A DNA stretch of 43,086 bases from an uncultured Gluconobacter sp. (GCA_937880175.1 CALFLO010000014.1:1-43086); one strand, 5' to 3'. Shown: positions 33,823 to 42,459, counted from the stretch's first letter. The notes: generated by a model not told the origin, from the letters alone. Translations and numbers: made by a program.

Positions 33823-35337
33823 GTGTCTTTCGATACAGACATCCTGATCTCGGGTGCGGGGGCCGCAGGCCTGACACTTGCCATCGACCTCGCCCGACGC
33901 GGGGTTTCGTTCCAACTGATCGAGCAGAATGCGCAGTCGTTCAGCGGGTCGCGCGGCAAAGGCATCCAGCCCCGGACGATGGAGATCTTCGAGGATCTCG
34001 GCGTCGTCGATCGTATGGCTGCGGCAGGCGGCCCCTATCCGCCGCTATGTCAGTATCGTCCTGATGGAACTCATAAGGTGTCGCGTCTGACGGAAGCGGA
34101 CGTCTTCCCGACCGCCGCCGAACCTTATGCCGCGCCGCTGATGCTGCCGCAGTTCGCAACCGAAGCCATCATGCGGGAGCGGCTCTCCGAGCTGGGCCAT
34201 CATCCACACTTTGGGACACGACTGACCAGATTTGAACAGGACGCCCATGGCGTTACGGCGAGGATCGAACAGAACGGCGGCGAGCAGGTTGTCCGTGCCC
34301 GCTTCCTTATCGGAACCGATGGTGGCCGCAGTTTCGTGCGTCATGCATTGGCGATCGATTTTCCGGGAGAAGCACTGGGTGTGCGTGCGATCGTTGCCGA
34401 TGTGCGGCTGGAAGGTCTTGATCGGTCCGCCTGGCATCGTTTCCAGCTCGCTTCACCGGCGACGCAGGTGATGATCTGCCCACTGGCAGGCACAGACCTG
34501 TTTCAGATTCAGGCGCCTGTGGCACTGGACGGAGAGATCGACCTGTCTCCTGTCGGACTGACCGCGCTCATCGGAGACCGGACCGGCAGAGGGGACATTA
34601 CGGTCCGCTCGGTGTCCTGGTCCTCTGTCTATGCGATGCGTGCCCGTCTGGCCGATCGCTATAGAGTGGGACGCGTCTTCATTGCGGGGGATGCCGCGCA
34701 TGTTCACCCGCCAACCGGAGGTCAGGGTCTCAATACCAGCGTTCAGGACGCCTATAATCTCGGCTGGAAGCTGGCCTCCGTGCTCGCGGATGCGCCGGAA
34801 GCGCTGCTCGACAGCTACGAGGCGGAGCGTCGGCCGATCGCGTCGAACATGCTTCATCTCTCGACGCGGTTACTTGGGGAAGCAAGGCAAGGCACCATGC
34901 GTCGCGATCGCGAAGCGCGTCAGCTCGACCTCGGCTATCGCGGTTCATCGTTGAACGTGCCCGGTTCGGTGGGCGGCAAAGTGCAGGCGGGCGATCGCGC
35001 ACCCGATGCTCCCTGTCGCGGACAGGCCGGGCAGCGGACACGGCTGTTCACGGTCTTTCAAGGGCCTCACTGGACCTTGCTCGGTTATCAGCCGCCCAAC
35101 CGGCCGTCGGCCATTGCGGGCGTCCGTATCGTCACCGTCGGCGCGGGGCATGAACTCGTCGACGATCGCGGCCATATCGCCGACGCATTCGGGATCGAAC
35201 CCGGTCAGTGGGTGCTCGTGCGTCCGGACGGTTACATCGCCGGAATTTTTCCCTCTGACGGACTGGAGGCGCAGCTTTCGCGCTACTTTGCACACGTGCT
35301 GCCATCCCCTCCAACCGTTACGTTCGGAGGGGCATGA
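33823..35337 (+). CDS. FAD-dependent aromatic monooxygenase (PHBH family) 2
   Basis: This is a second group A flavin hydroxylase, 504 residues, clearly different from the one at 31420. Motifs are GAGAAG (11-16), the DG motif in IGTDGGRSFVRH, and GD at G289-D290 in IAGDAAHVHPPTGGQGLN. A thioredoxin-like C-terminal domain carries APDAPCRGQAGQRTRL and VLVRPDGYIAGIFP. The start is a GTG with GCGGAG six bases upstream. It is divergent from marR, and this arrangement usually means substrate- or phenol-induced expression. The substrate is unknown; detoxification of plant phenolics or an antibiotic is possible. A run of ten G follows the stop. Confidence 0.93.
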   Translation: MSFDTDILISGAGAAGLTLAIDLARRGVSFQLIEQNAQSFSGSRGKGIQPRTMEIFEDLGVVDRMAAAGGPYPPLCQYRPDGTHKVSRLTEADVFPTAAEPYAAPLMLPQFATEAIMRERLSELGHHPHFGTRLTRFEQDAHGVTARIEQNGGEQVVRARFLIGTDGGRSFVRHALAIDFPGEALGVRAIVADVRLEGLDRSAWHRFQLASPATQVMICPLAGTDLFQIQAPVALDGEIDLSPVGLTALIGDRTGRGDITVRSVSWSSVYAMRARLADRYRVGRVFIAGDAAHVHPPTGGQGLNTSVQDAYNLGWKLASVLADAPEALLDSYEAERRPIASNMLHLSTRLLGEARQGTMRRDREARQLDLGYRGSSLNVPGSVGGKVQAGDRAPDAPCRGQAGQRTRLFTVFQGPHWTLLGYQPPNRPSAIAGVRIVTVGAGHELVDDRGHIADAFGIEPGQWVLVRPDGYIAGIFPSDGLEAQLSRYFAHVLPSPPTVTFGGA

Positions 35338-35338
35338 T

Positions 35339-35348
35339 GGGGGGGGGG
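35339..35348. repeat. Homopolymer run of ten G
   Basis: Ten consecutive G start two bases after the stop of monooxygenase 2. Such tracts slip during replication and are also a common site of sequencing error. It is outside coding sequence, so length changes would not shift the gene unless its stop were bypassed. Confidence 0.8.
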
Positions 35349-35551
35349 AAGCGGAATGCCGGTTATCGGAAAGGGATGACCGAAAGCCGCCATCCGCGGT
35401 GTTCACGTTCATGACAACTACCGACCAGAGACAGTCGTTCGCCGCCGGCATTTTGAAAGGCAGCTTCTGCTAGAAACTGCCATCAGTGCGGCGCGAAGTA
35501 ATGGAATTCGCTATTCCAAATCGGCGGCAGCCTCCGAACAATCGTTCACAA

Positions 35552-38206
35552 CTAACTGAATTTACTCTCGATTTTCTGAATTAGGAATTGGACGGTTTCC
35601 CCTTGGTTATTGCTATCCAGAAGGAAGTCGACCAGTTCATTGCGCAGGGCCATTCCTGCGGTGCTGGCTCCAGCTACCTGAGACCAGGGGCCGTAAAGAT
35701 GGTCGGAACGGCCGCCCGTGCTAAAACCGACGCTTTCGAAAATCTGCTGCAGTTCCTCCTGCCCTGGAGCGCCTTGCGGCATGCAGCCCCGGCCCAATGC
35801 AGAAAGCCGAATGTACTTGCGCGCCTGGAGAGCCCCATTGGCCCCGATATGCGATGGGAAAAAAGTGCGGAGCGCGCGCCTTAGGCACGCCTCGCCACGA
35901 CTGATCGAGGATGAAACTTTCTTCGGAACGATGCCGTCCGGTAAGCTGTCTTGACCCAGCCAGTCTCCATCCAGAAGATTGCCGAGGTCGTCTTCGGTGA
36001 AGCAGTTCTCAAACGTGACTACAGCTGCATACTGGTCCTCGCCATAAGCTGGCTTAGACTGTCTGATGATGTTGCCCTTTCCGTTGAACGTGCAGTTTCG
36101 GAATGCCAACGCCGGTCTGAACTTCGACCGGGTATTGGTAATTACGACATCGCTGAGCATGCAGCCATCGAAAGCGATTGGGCCGTCGCAGTCGAGCAGT
36201 TCAACCATCGAGATCTCGCAGTTGATGAACTCCACGCCTCGCATGGAGACGCCGTTCAAGCAAGCCTCCTTGATGGCCGAGTTTATGAAAAGCGTCCCAT
36301 CCAGGACGTAGTCGCTGCCGCTGAGCTCATCACTGATCGTGAAACCGGCGAATTCAGCATCGGTGATCTCCGCCAACGGCAATGGCCTCTGCACCCGAAC
36401 ACCAAAGCGGGTGTCTCCCACTGCAGAACGAAGTAGCCACTGATTGGTACTCGCTGATTCTATTTTGTCACCCACAGACCCTTTTAGTGCATCGAGCCAT
36501 TCGCCAGGCACGGGCTCGTCCTCCAGCATCGAGGGCAACAGGGTCGTGAAGGTGTATTTGGCACGGGTTGCTGATGCTGCGATTTTCAGCAGTTCAGCGC
36601 GGTCCAACTTCCCTATGGATATGTCACTCCTGAATATCTGGGCAAGAAGCGAGCATCGCACCCAATCATTGAGGAACTGGGGGCGGTAGGTCCCGGCGGC
36701 TTCAGTGGCATACAGCAATGCGTGCTTGGCATTCTGCCGGACAATGGCGACGTTGACCTCGGGCGAGTTGACGGGATCGATACCGAAGGCGTCAGGGATC
36801 AGTTCGTAGGGCGTCGGGACATTTGCAAGGCTCGGCGCCGATGCGATAAGTGCCAACCCCTGAAGCACACGCATCTGGCCGTCGATCGAGTATTTATCCT
36901 GCGCAACGGGATCGACCTTCGTGCACTCTCGCATGCAGGCGTAAAGTCCTGCGATAAGACAGACATCCCAGACCGGCGGTAGCTCGAGCCTACCCTCAGG
37001 ACTGCGCAATAGTGCCCGGTTGCCGGAACGGCGTCCAACTGCGATGGCAGCTAGGCCCTGCACGAAGAATAGCGATGGCTCCTGCGCGAGTTCTGGAAGC
37101 ACATCGATGATCCATTGGATGATGTCCTCGCGCTCACGCTTGACCTGATCATCCGCCAGTAGCTCCCCGACCAGGTCGGTATACTCATCGGGGATCTCCA
37201 GCGGCTCCGAACGTTGCCGCACTATCCCATCGACGACGGATCCGACGTAGGTCCGCAGAGCAGGCGACTCCAGATCGGGTAGTTCGACACTGAAAATCGC
37301 CCATTCCTGCTGCTGTAGCTGGCGCGCCTCTGTCTTGCGTCCAGCAAGGACTACTGCGGACTGCTCGGAGCGCAAGCGCCCCGTCATCAGTTCCAGCAAG
37401 TTTCTGATGATTTCCTTGTCATAACGCCCAGATACCTCGTCGATGCCGTCGAGGAAGAGTGTCACCAAGCCGAACTTCACTGCGCGGCTGAGCAATTCCG
37501 AGCTCTCCCCGACGATACCGATGAGCTGCGTGATGCTGTCCCAGCCCATTCCAGCCTCGAGAGGTAATTTCCTCAGCGGAATGTAGATCGGAAGCCTGCC
37601 CAAGTGTTGCTCACGCATTTTCTGGGCCTGGGATGCCAGCAGAATGGTCTTGCCCCGGCCAGCCTCAGCTTCAATGAATACTAGGTTGCGGCCCCTGGTC
37701 TCGCTCATACCGATCAGATCGAACAGCTTTTCGGAGGCGTTCGGGTAGATTTTTCCTTCTGAATCTGCAAATTGCATCATAATTGGCTCTGCACTCAAGA
37801 GTTTGAGTGGCGAAAGAGCCTCGTCGATCAACTCCTGCTGGAATTGGTCGAACGTAGCAGGAAAGTCCAACAACTTGCGTAAAGCGAAAGTCTTCGTGAC
37901 GGCGGATTTTCCGAGCTGTAATGGAACCTGCTCAGCGCTAGCAGAATCCTTGCTTGCTATTTGGGTATCGTGCGAATTCCAATAGGTCAGTACGTAGTAG
38001 ACCACATACACATCGCTAGGCAGGGTGGCATCAAGGATGTCTGGTGCTTTTCGCAGTTCTTCCGGCGACTGGATTTCCTCACGGTTAACGAATGCCCAAA
38101 GTTCATTACGCCGCACGAAGGCCTGAACGCCCGCAGCCAAATCGAACAGCTCTTCTTCCAACGTAGACGAAAGAGCAAGTTCCGTAATAAATTCTTCGCT
38201 CAACAA
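35552..38206 (-). CDS. NACHT-type STAND NTPase with pentapeptide-like region, candidate anti-phage protein
   Basis: This is a lone 884-residue signal-transducing ATPase. Residues 1 to about 130 form a helical domain I do not recognise. The NACHT core follows: Walker A EAEAGRGKT (K186), Walker B LFLDGIDE (D253, D256, E257) and a sensor-like VVLAGRK (R290). A long helical region runs to about 620. Residues about 635-735 show short Cys/Phe/Leu repeats (LNGVSMRGVEFINCEIS, IAFDGCMLSDVVI, LAFRNCTFNGKG) like pentapeptide repeats. The C-terminal 130 residues look helical. Start: TTG at 38206 (or 38203) after AAGGA; no in-frame ATG exists before M143, and TAG lies a few codons upstream. Related single-gene NACHT proteins sense phage; that role is inference. 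Confidence 0.88.
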   Translation of the reverse strand: MLSEEFITELALSSTLEEELFDLAAGVQAFVRRNELWAFVNREEIQSPEELRKAPDILDATLPSDVYVVYYVLTYWNSHDTQIASKDSASAEQVPLQLGKSAVTKTFALRKLLDFPATFDQFQQELIDEALSPLKLLSAEPIMMQFADSEGKIYPNASEKLFDLIGMSETRGRNLVFIEAEAGRGKTILLASQAQKMREQHLGRLPIYIPLRKLPLEAGMGWDSITQLIGIVGESSELLSRAVKFGLVTLFLDGIDEVSGRYDKEIIRNLLELMTGRLRSEQSAVVLAGRKTEARQLQQQEWAIFSVELPDLESPALRTYVGSVVDGIVRQRSEPLEIPDEYTDLVGELLADDQVKREREDIIQWIIDVLPELAQEPSLFFVQGLAAIAVGRRSGNRALLRSPEGRLELPPVWDVCLIAGLYACMRECTKVDPVAQDKYSIDGQMRVLQGLALIASAPSLANVPTPYELIPDAFGIDPVNSPEVNVAIVRQNAKHALLYATEAAGTYRPQFLNDWVRCSLLAQIFRSDISIGKLDRAELLKIAASATRAKYTFTTLLPSMLEDEPVPGEWLDALKGSVGDKIESASTNQWLLRSAVGDTRFGVRVQRPLPLAEITDAEFAGFTISDELSGSDYVLDGTLFINSAIKEACLNGVSMRGVEFINCEISMVELLDCDGPIAFDGCMLSDVVITNTRSKFRPALAFRNCTFNGKGNIIRQSKPAYGEDQYAAVVTFENCFTEDDLGNLLDGDWLGQDSLPDGIVPKKVSSSISRGEACLRRALRTFFPSHIGANGALQARKYIRLSALGRGCMPQGAPGQEELQQIFESVGFSTGGRSDHLYGPWSQVAGASTAGMALRNELVDFLLDSNNQGETVQFLIQKIESKFS

Positions 38207-38287
38207 GCATATCCTTGTAGCCTATGCCGTGACTGCGATGCCATCGGACAAAAAACGCAGATCTTACTTGCAACAGAATTTTCGTTG

Positions 38288-38304
38288 CGTCGACTGTGTC
38301 GACG
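38288..38304. promoter_or_regulatory. Palindrome upstream of the NACHT gene
   Basis: CGTCGAC (38288-38294) and GTCGACG (38298-38304) form a perfect seven-base inverted repeat around TGT. It sits 82-98 bases before the TTG start and could be an operator or part of the promoter region. It is flanked by T-rich sequence. Confidence 0.4.
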
Positions 38305-38565
38305 GGAATTTTCATTTTCCGACATATCGGGCTCGTGCTGGGCATTCACGCTGACCGCAGCGCGTAGCGACCCGACAGAACATCAATTTACACTCGCGCA
38401 TAAAGCCGCCGCGCCGACCGGCAGGTGTGTCCCAAACGCGGTCTATCGCGGTAAGCTTAACAATGTCGGCTTTCGGGCAACCGCTATCACCACTTCGATG
38501 TCTGCCTTGTAGGCGTAAGCGGACGTAGTCATGAATGAGACGACGGTCGAAAGGTAAAGCCAAGA

Positions 38566-38649
38566 ATAAAAGTTTTTGGGTTCTGCCTTTTTTCAAAAAG
38601 GCAGAGAGCTTCGAGGCTTGTTGAAAAAAGCTCCACCAAAAACTTTTAT
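38566..38649. repeat. Compound hairpin repeat (cruciform-like), terminator of the efflux operon
   Basis: Outer arms ATAAAAGTTTTTGG (38566-38579) and CCAAAAACTTTTAT (38636-38649) pair perfectly over 14 bases. Inside are two more hairpins: CTGCCTTTTT (38583-38592) with AAAAAGGCAG (38595-38604), and GAGCTT (38606-38611) with AAGCTC (38628-38633). The result is a three-way junction. It begins 10 bases beyond the efflux adaptor stop and probably ends that transcript. From memory, similar elements recur between genes in acetic acid bacteria. Confidence 0.8.
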
Positions 38650-38659
38650 TGCACTGGCT

Positions 38660-39610
38660 TTATCGGTGTCCGAACAGGTGGCGGATGTCGTCGCCGAAAT
38701 GCTGGAAGGCGGCGTGGGTGGAGCGGTGACGGCGGTTGCCTTCTTCTGACACCACCGTCACGGTAGCTGTCATGCCGGCAGCGAGCGTCAGGTCATCGGG
38801 GATCTTGTCGATCTTCACGCGGACGGGGATCCGCTGCGCCAGACGGACCCAAGTATAGACCGGGTCCACTTCCGGCAGGCCCTGCTTGTTTACGAGCGCA
38901 TTATTGCTCGCGATACCGCGGGTGATGCTTTCGACATGGCCGAAAAGCGGGTCGTGATAGCCCATGAGATCCATGCGGACGAGATCGCCGTCATCGAGAT
39001 CATGGACCTTGGTTTCCTCAAAATAACCGTCCACCCAGTAGGAACTGGTGTCGATGATGTGGATGTTGACCACTCCGGCAGTCGCGAAGTCACCGGGCCG
39101 CATGATGAGGTTGGTTACGATACCGTCGATGGAGCTACGGACCTGCGTTCGCTCCAGATTGATCGCGGCCTGACGTTCCGCCGCCTGGGCTGCATCATAC
39201 TGGGCCTGCATCTGCTGGGAGAGGGCCTCGTACTGCCGCTTTTCCTCAACCGACACGGCCGTTCCGGGAATGGCCTTGCGCCACTGGGCCTGAACAAGGC
39301 GGAATTCCAGATCGGCCTTGCGCTCGGCCACACGGGCCCTGGCGGTATCGAGCGCCACCTTGAAGTCGAACGGATCAATCACGTACAGCACGTCGTCCTT
39401 GTGGACGAACTGATTGTCTTTGACCCGCACTTCAAGGATCTGCCCCGAAACGCGCGGCGCGATATTGGCGACCTGCGCGCGTACCTGTCCGTTCCGCGTC
39501 CACGGAGAGGCCGTGTAGTAATCCCACAGAATGACGACCACGAGCGCTGCCACCACAAGGATGCAGAGCGTGATGGTCAGGCGGATCAGGCGATGGGCAC
39601 TGGAAAGCAC
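38660..39610 (-). CDS. HlyD/AaeA-type efflux periplasmic adaptor
   Basis: This is the membrane fusion subunit of a FUSC-type efflux pump for aromatic acids or similar compounds. The 316 residues have one N-terminal membrane helix (LTITLCILVVAALVVVILW). A lipoyl half (GQILEVRVKDNQFVHKDDVL), a coiled coil at residues about 85-160, and a second lipoyl half (VRSSIDGIVTNLIMRPGDF) follow. A beta-barrel with YWVDGYFEETKVHDLDDGD and GMTATVTVVSEE completes it, matching the AaeA/EmrA pattern. The start is a GTG at 39610. It is the third gene after the FUSC and DUF1656 genes, 40 bases beyond the latter. Confidence 0.93.
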   Translation of the reverse strand: MLSSAHRLIRLTITLCILVVAALVVVILWDYYTASPWTRNGQVRAQVANIAPRVSGQILEVRVKDNQFVHKDDVLYVIDPFDFKVALDTARARVAERKADLEFRLVQAQWRKAIPGTAVSVEEKRQYEALSQQMQAQYDAAQAAERQAAINLERTQVRSSIDGIVTNLIMRPGDFATAGVVNIHIIDTSSYWVDGYFEETKVHDLDDGDLVRMDLMGYHDPLFGHVESITRGIASNNALVNKQGLPEVDPVYTWVRLAQRIPVRVKIDKIPDDLTLAAGMTATVTVVSEEGNRRHRSTHAAFQHFGDDIRHLFGHR

Positions 39611-39650
39611 GGGACGGTCACCTTGGTTTCAGGTCGAAGCAGAAAAATGG

Positions 39651-39851
39651 TCAGAGGATCAGGGTGTAGAGGCCGATCAGGCAGATCAGGATGCCGAACT
39701 GCGCCAGCGGCGGATCCCAGACGAAACGCCACAGATCAAACCAGCCCATGATCCAGCGCAGGATGGCCAGCGTTACGAGCGCCAGCGCCAGATTGATGAC
39801 GAATGCTGAGACCAGCACGCCATCGAGGTCAACGACCTGTCGCGTCACCAT
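39651..39851 (-). CDS. DUF1656 (AaeX-type) small membrane protein
   Basis: This 66-residue protein has two hydrophobic helices (VLVSAFVINLALALVTLAIL and FGILICLIGLYTLIL) joined by RWIMGWFDLWRFVWDPPLAQ. This is the typical DUF1656/AaeX pattern, found beside FUSC and HlyD-type genes. It is a probable accessory part of the pump; its exact role is not known. The start overlaps the end of the FUSC gene by seven bases. Confidence 0.92.
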   Translation of the reverse strand: MVTRQVVDLDGVLVSAFVINLALALVTLAILRWIMGWFDLWRFVWDPPLAQFGILICLIGLYTLIL

Positions 39852-41854
39852 CGCTTGCGCCCTATTCCGTAGTGATGCACGGCGGAGCGGTTCAGGCGCA
39901 CCATGGTGCGCACCGCCTCCAGACCGCCAATACAGTTGATGATCATGGACTGCTCTTCGCGGATCCCGTCAGACAGGCGTTCGAAGAACATGGCCTGAAG
40001 CTCGGGGATTTCGGCTTCCAGAAGGCCAAGCCGGTCATGGGCCAGCAGGCGGCGGACGTGACGGACCATGGGTCTGAGGCCATGTAAATGCCCGGCCTGA
40101 TCCAGATAATTCCGGACACGCGCGATCGTGCTGGAAAAGTCCTCCAGTTCCACGAAACGGTTGAAAACGCGCCTTGAGCGCAGGCCGGGATCCTGCATCC
40201 GCTCCGTCCACATCAGGAACTGGCTCAGACGTTCGTATTTCCGGCTCAGAAGTGGCGGCCCCATCCGCTCGCCATGTCCGGCAAGCTGTGTCTCCAGATC
40301 ATAGGCGATGGACACCGCCAGCCGGAACCGGTGCCTCCGTGCCGTGGGCGGCCAGAGCAGGACCAGCAGCACAAAAGATAGCACGGCCGCCATCGCATAG
40401 AACGTATTGCGCGTGATGAAAGCTGTCGGGTCGTAGTTATGATGATTACCGAGCCCGATGAACACGAGGAAGAACACGCCATAATTGAAACCGATGGCGC
40501 TGGTTTTCGGATTCATCAGCAACAGACAGGAAATCACCGTCTGCGGCAGAAGCACCAGCGCGAGACTGAGCATGCTTTCCACATGCGGCAGAATCATGAA
40601 ATCCAGCCACGCCGCCACGAGAATACCGGCGGGCATGCCGATAATGGCGCCCTTGCCGAACTGCGCGGTGTCGATGGCTGTCGAGGCCAGCGTCAGGACA
40701 AGGGCCGTCTGGGACAGAGCCGTGACGGAGGCCGGAATGCTCGACCCCAGACATAATGCCGCCGCGACACTGAATCCCAGCAGCACGCGCATCGCATTGA
40801 TGAAGGCCGTCACATAGTCCGGATTGCTCTCAAGCTGCGCCAGTTTAAGCGCATCGCCCGCCGGGGTGGCGCGTAGCAGGGTGTTCATGCCGGTGCGGAT
40901 ATGCAGACGGTTGCTGAGAAGCGTCGCGCAGCGTTCCAGAAACCAGGCCTCACGCGCGGAAGGCACGAAATCCGGGTCTTCCGCGCGGATTTCGTCCAGA
41001 ATCGTGTCCATCGTCTCAAGACGGGTCGTGCCGTCCTCGGAGCGCTCATGCCAGGCCCGGACGTGACGGATCAGGAGATCGGAAATGCCACCGGTTTCCA
41101 GAAGCCACGCAATTGCGCGGCTCGTGGTGAGAACCGTCAGCATGCCGATGATGCCAAGCCGCGCACCCGCCATGCGCAGGCGCCCGCGCTCGACTTCGGT
41201 CCGGGCATAGGAAATCTGGGTCATCAGCGCCAGAATCTCACCGCCCAGCCCGATCATCTGCTCCGGCGTTGCGATCGGGTCGCCCATGATCGCGGATTTG
41301 CCCGTCTGTCGCACGCGATGGGACAGTGTCTCCATGGCCTTGGACAGCCTGCGCCAGGCTTCCGGCGAGCCGGAGAGGATGTTCACGACCGCGATGGACG
41401 CAACACCGATGGCGATGTCGGAGGCGCGCGCGATGCTGACGGGGTAGATGTTCTGCGGATCGTCCATCGTCGGGATGGCCACGAGCGCGACGGTATAGCC
41501 CGCCAGCAGCGCGCCATAGGAGCGGAAATCGCGCTCGAGCGAGCCCACAAAGGCGCAGGCGGCGATCCACAGCGCAGCACCGCCGAGGGAGAGCGCGCGT
41601 TCCTCATTGAACATCGCGACCAGAATGATGGAGACACTGACGCCGAGCACGGTTCCGGCGAGACGGTAAAACGCCTTGGACAGCGCCTGTCCCCGCAGCG
41701 GCTGGGCGAGGATCATGACCGTCACGCCCGCACTGGCCGGCGAGTCAAGCTGGGACCAGAAGGCCGTTCCAAGCGCCAGGACAAGTGCAAACCATGTTCT
41801 GAGACTGAACTGGAGCCACCCCGGGCGAAGAACTGATTGTAGTGCCGTGGTCAA
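39845..41854 (-). CDS. FUSC-family (AaeB-type) efflux transporter
   Basis: This is the inner-membrane pump of an AaeAB-like system exporting aromatic carboxylates or similar toxic compounds. The 669 residues have two membrane bundles of about five to six helices each. The first starts WLQFSLRTWFALVLALGTAFW, with SAGVTVMILAQPLRGQALSK as a FUSC hallmark. The second starts near FSVAAALCLGSSIPASVTAL, and PHVESMLSLALVLLP lies within it. A soluble helical domain joins the bundles and another ends the protein. The start is TTG at 41854, eight bases after GAGGAG; the next in-frame Met is about 47 residues further in, after the first helix. First gene of the efflux operon; no regulator is adjacent. 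Confidence 0.93.
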   Translation of the reverse strand: MTTALQSVLRPGWLQFSLRTWFALVLALGTAFWSQLDSPASAGVTVMILAQPLRGQALSKAFYRLAGTVLGVSVSIILVAMFNEERALSLGGAALWIAACAFVGSLERDFRSYGALLAGYTVALVAIPTMDDPQNIYPVSIARASDIAIGVASIAVVNILSGSPEAWRRLSKAMETLSHRVRQTGKSAIMGDPIATPEQMIGLGGEILALMTQISYARTEVERGRLRMAGARLGIIGMLTVLTTSRAIAWLLETGGISDLLIRHVRAWHERSEDGTTRLETMDTILDEIRAEDPDFVPSAREAWFLERCATLLSNRLHIRTGMNTLLRATPAGDALKLAQLESNPDYVTAFINAMRVLLGFSVAAALCLGSSIPASVTALSQTALVLTLASTAIDTAQFGKGAIIGMPAGILVAAWLDFMILPHVESMLSLALVLLPQTVISCLLLMNPKTSAIGFNYGVFFLVFIGLGNHHNYDPTAFITRNTFYAMAAVLSFVLLVLLWPPTARRHRFRLAVSIAYDLETQLAGHGERMGPPLLSRKYERLSQFLMWTERMQDPGLRSRRVFNRFVELEDFSSTIARVRNYLDQAGHLHGLRPMVRHVRRLLAHDRLGLLEAEIPELQAMFFERLSDGIREEQSMIINCIGGLEAVRTMVRLNRSAVHHYGIGRKRW

Positions 41855-42021
41855 GAGCGCTGCTCCTCACCCGACACAGACTTCATCAGAAACAGTCCCA
41901 CGGCCCTCATTACCAGAATCAGACTTCCAACCTTAGGAGCGCTTGCCCGGAAAAGTTAGTCCTCGAATCCTCTGGACATGTTTTGACAGATGGCGTTTTC
42001 CCATCCGCCCTGCCGGGACAG

Positions 42022-42459
42022 TCAGTCTTCTTCGGCAGGAAGACCGTTGCAGGCCGCAGTCAGCTTGGGATCGGGATGTTTGGTGGCATCACGGCAATAG
42101 GTCCGGGCATCGGCACCACACATATTCGTGACATCCTCCATTTCCGAAGAAAGAACGTCACGCGCGACACCGATATCCTGATTGTGTTCGGGATCGATGC
42201 CCTCTTCCTTGCTCAGCGCCGCCTGGGCCTGATGCATCTCCTTGAGCGCGTTGATGCAGGAATCGCCCGCCGCGTCCGGGTTGACCTGAAGCACCCGGAG
42301 GATCTTGTTGATGGCGAAACCCTGCTGGTTGATCGTGGGATCGTCGTCATTTGTCTTGGCATCACCATCATCCGCCCGGGCCGCGACAGGGGCAGCAAGG
42401 GCAACAGTGAGGGGAAGAACGGCCAGCAGCAGGGCGAAACGGGAATGGCGCTTGATCAT
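42022..42459 (-). CDS. Small secreted protein with four cysteines (hypothetical)
   Basis: I do not recognise the family. The 145-residue product has a Sec signal (MIKRHSRFALLLAVLPLTV, cut near AARA), then an acidic segment. The mature helical domain holds four Cys, in DSCIN, TNMCGAD, TYCRD and AACNG, which could form two disulfides in the periplasm. I chose the ATG at 42459 because it gives the signal peptide; the frame stays open upstream to 42561, but those residues look non-coding. It is not clearly in an operon: the FUSC gene starts 168 bases downstream on the same strand. Confidence 0.7.
   Translation of the reverse strand: MIKRHSRFALLLAVLPLTVALAAPVAARADDGDAKTNDDDPTINQQGFAINKILRVLQVNPDAAGDSCINALKEMHQAQAALSKEEGIDPEHNQDIGVARDVLSSEMEDVTNMCGADARTYCRDATKHPDPKLTAACNGLPAEED

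Larger units (their letters stand above)
38207..38659. other. Upstream region of the NACHT gene, no supported gene
   Basis: These 453 bases lie between the start of the NACHT gene and the end of the efflux operon. A minus-strand frame at 38312-38596 has no recognisable family, and its composition looks like a shadow or remnant. A palindrome at 38288-38304 and the compound hairpin at 38566-38649 are listed separately. Confidence 0.4.

Noticed and set aside
38312..38596. 94-codon minus-strand frame as a transposase remnant
   Set aside because: It has no transposase motif, no terminal repeats fit it, and it runs into the compound hairpin. I could not support an insertion sequence.
40901..41836. 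311-codon plus-strand frame opposite the FUSC gene
   Set aside because: It is antisense to the FUSC transporter, with Arg/His/Gly-rich composition and no recognisable domain.
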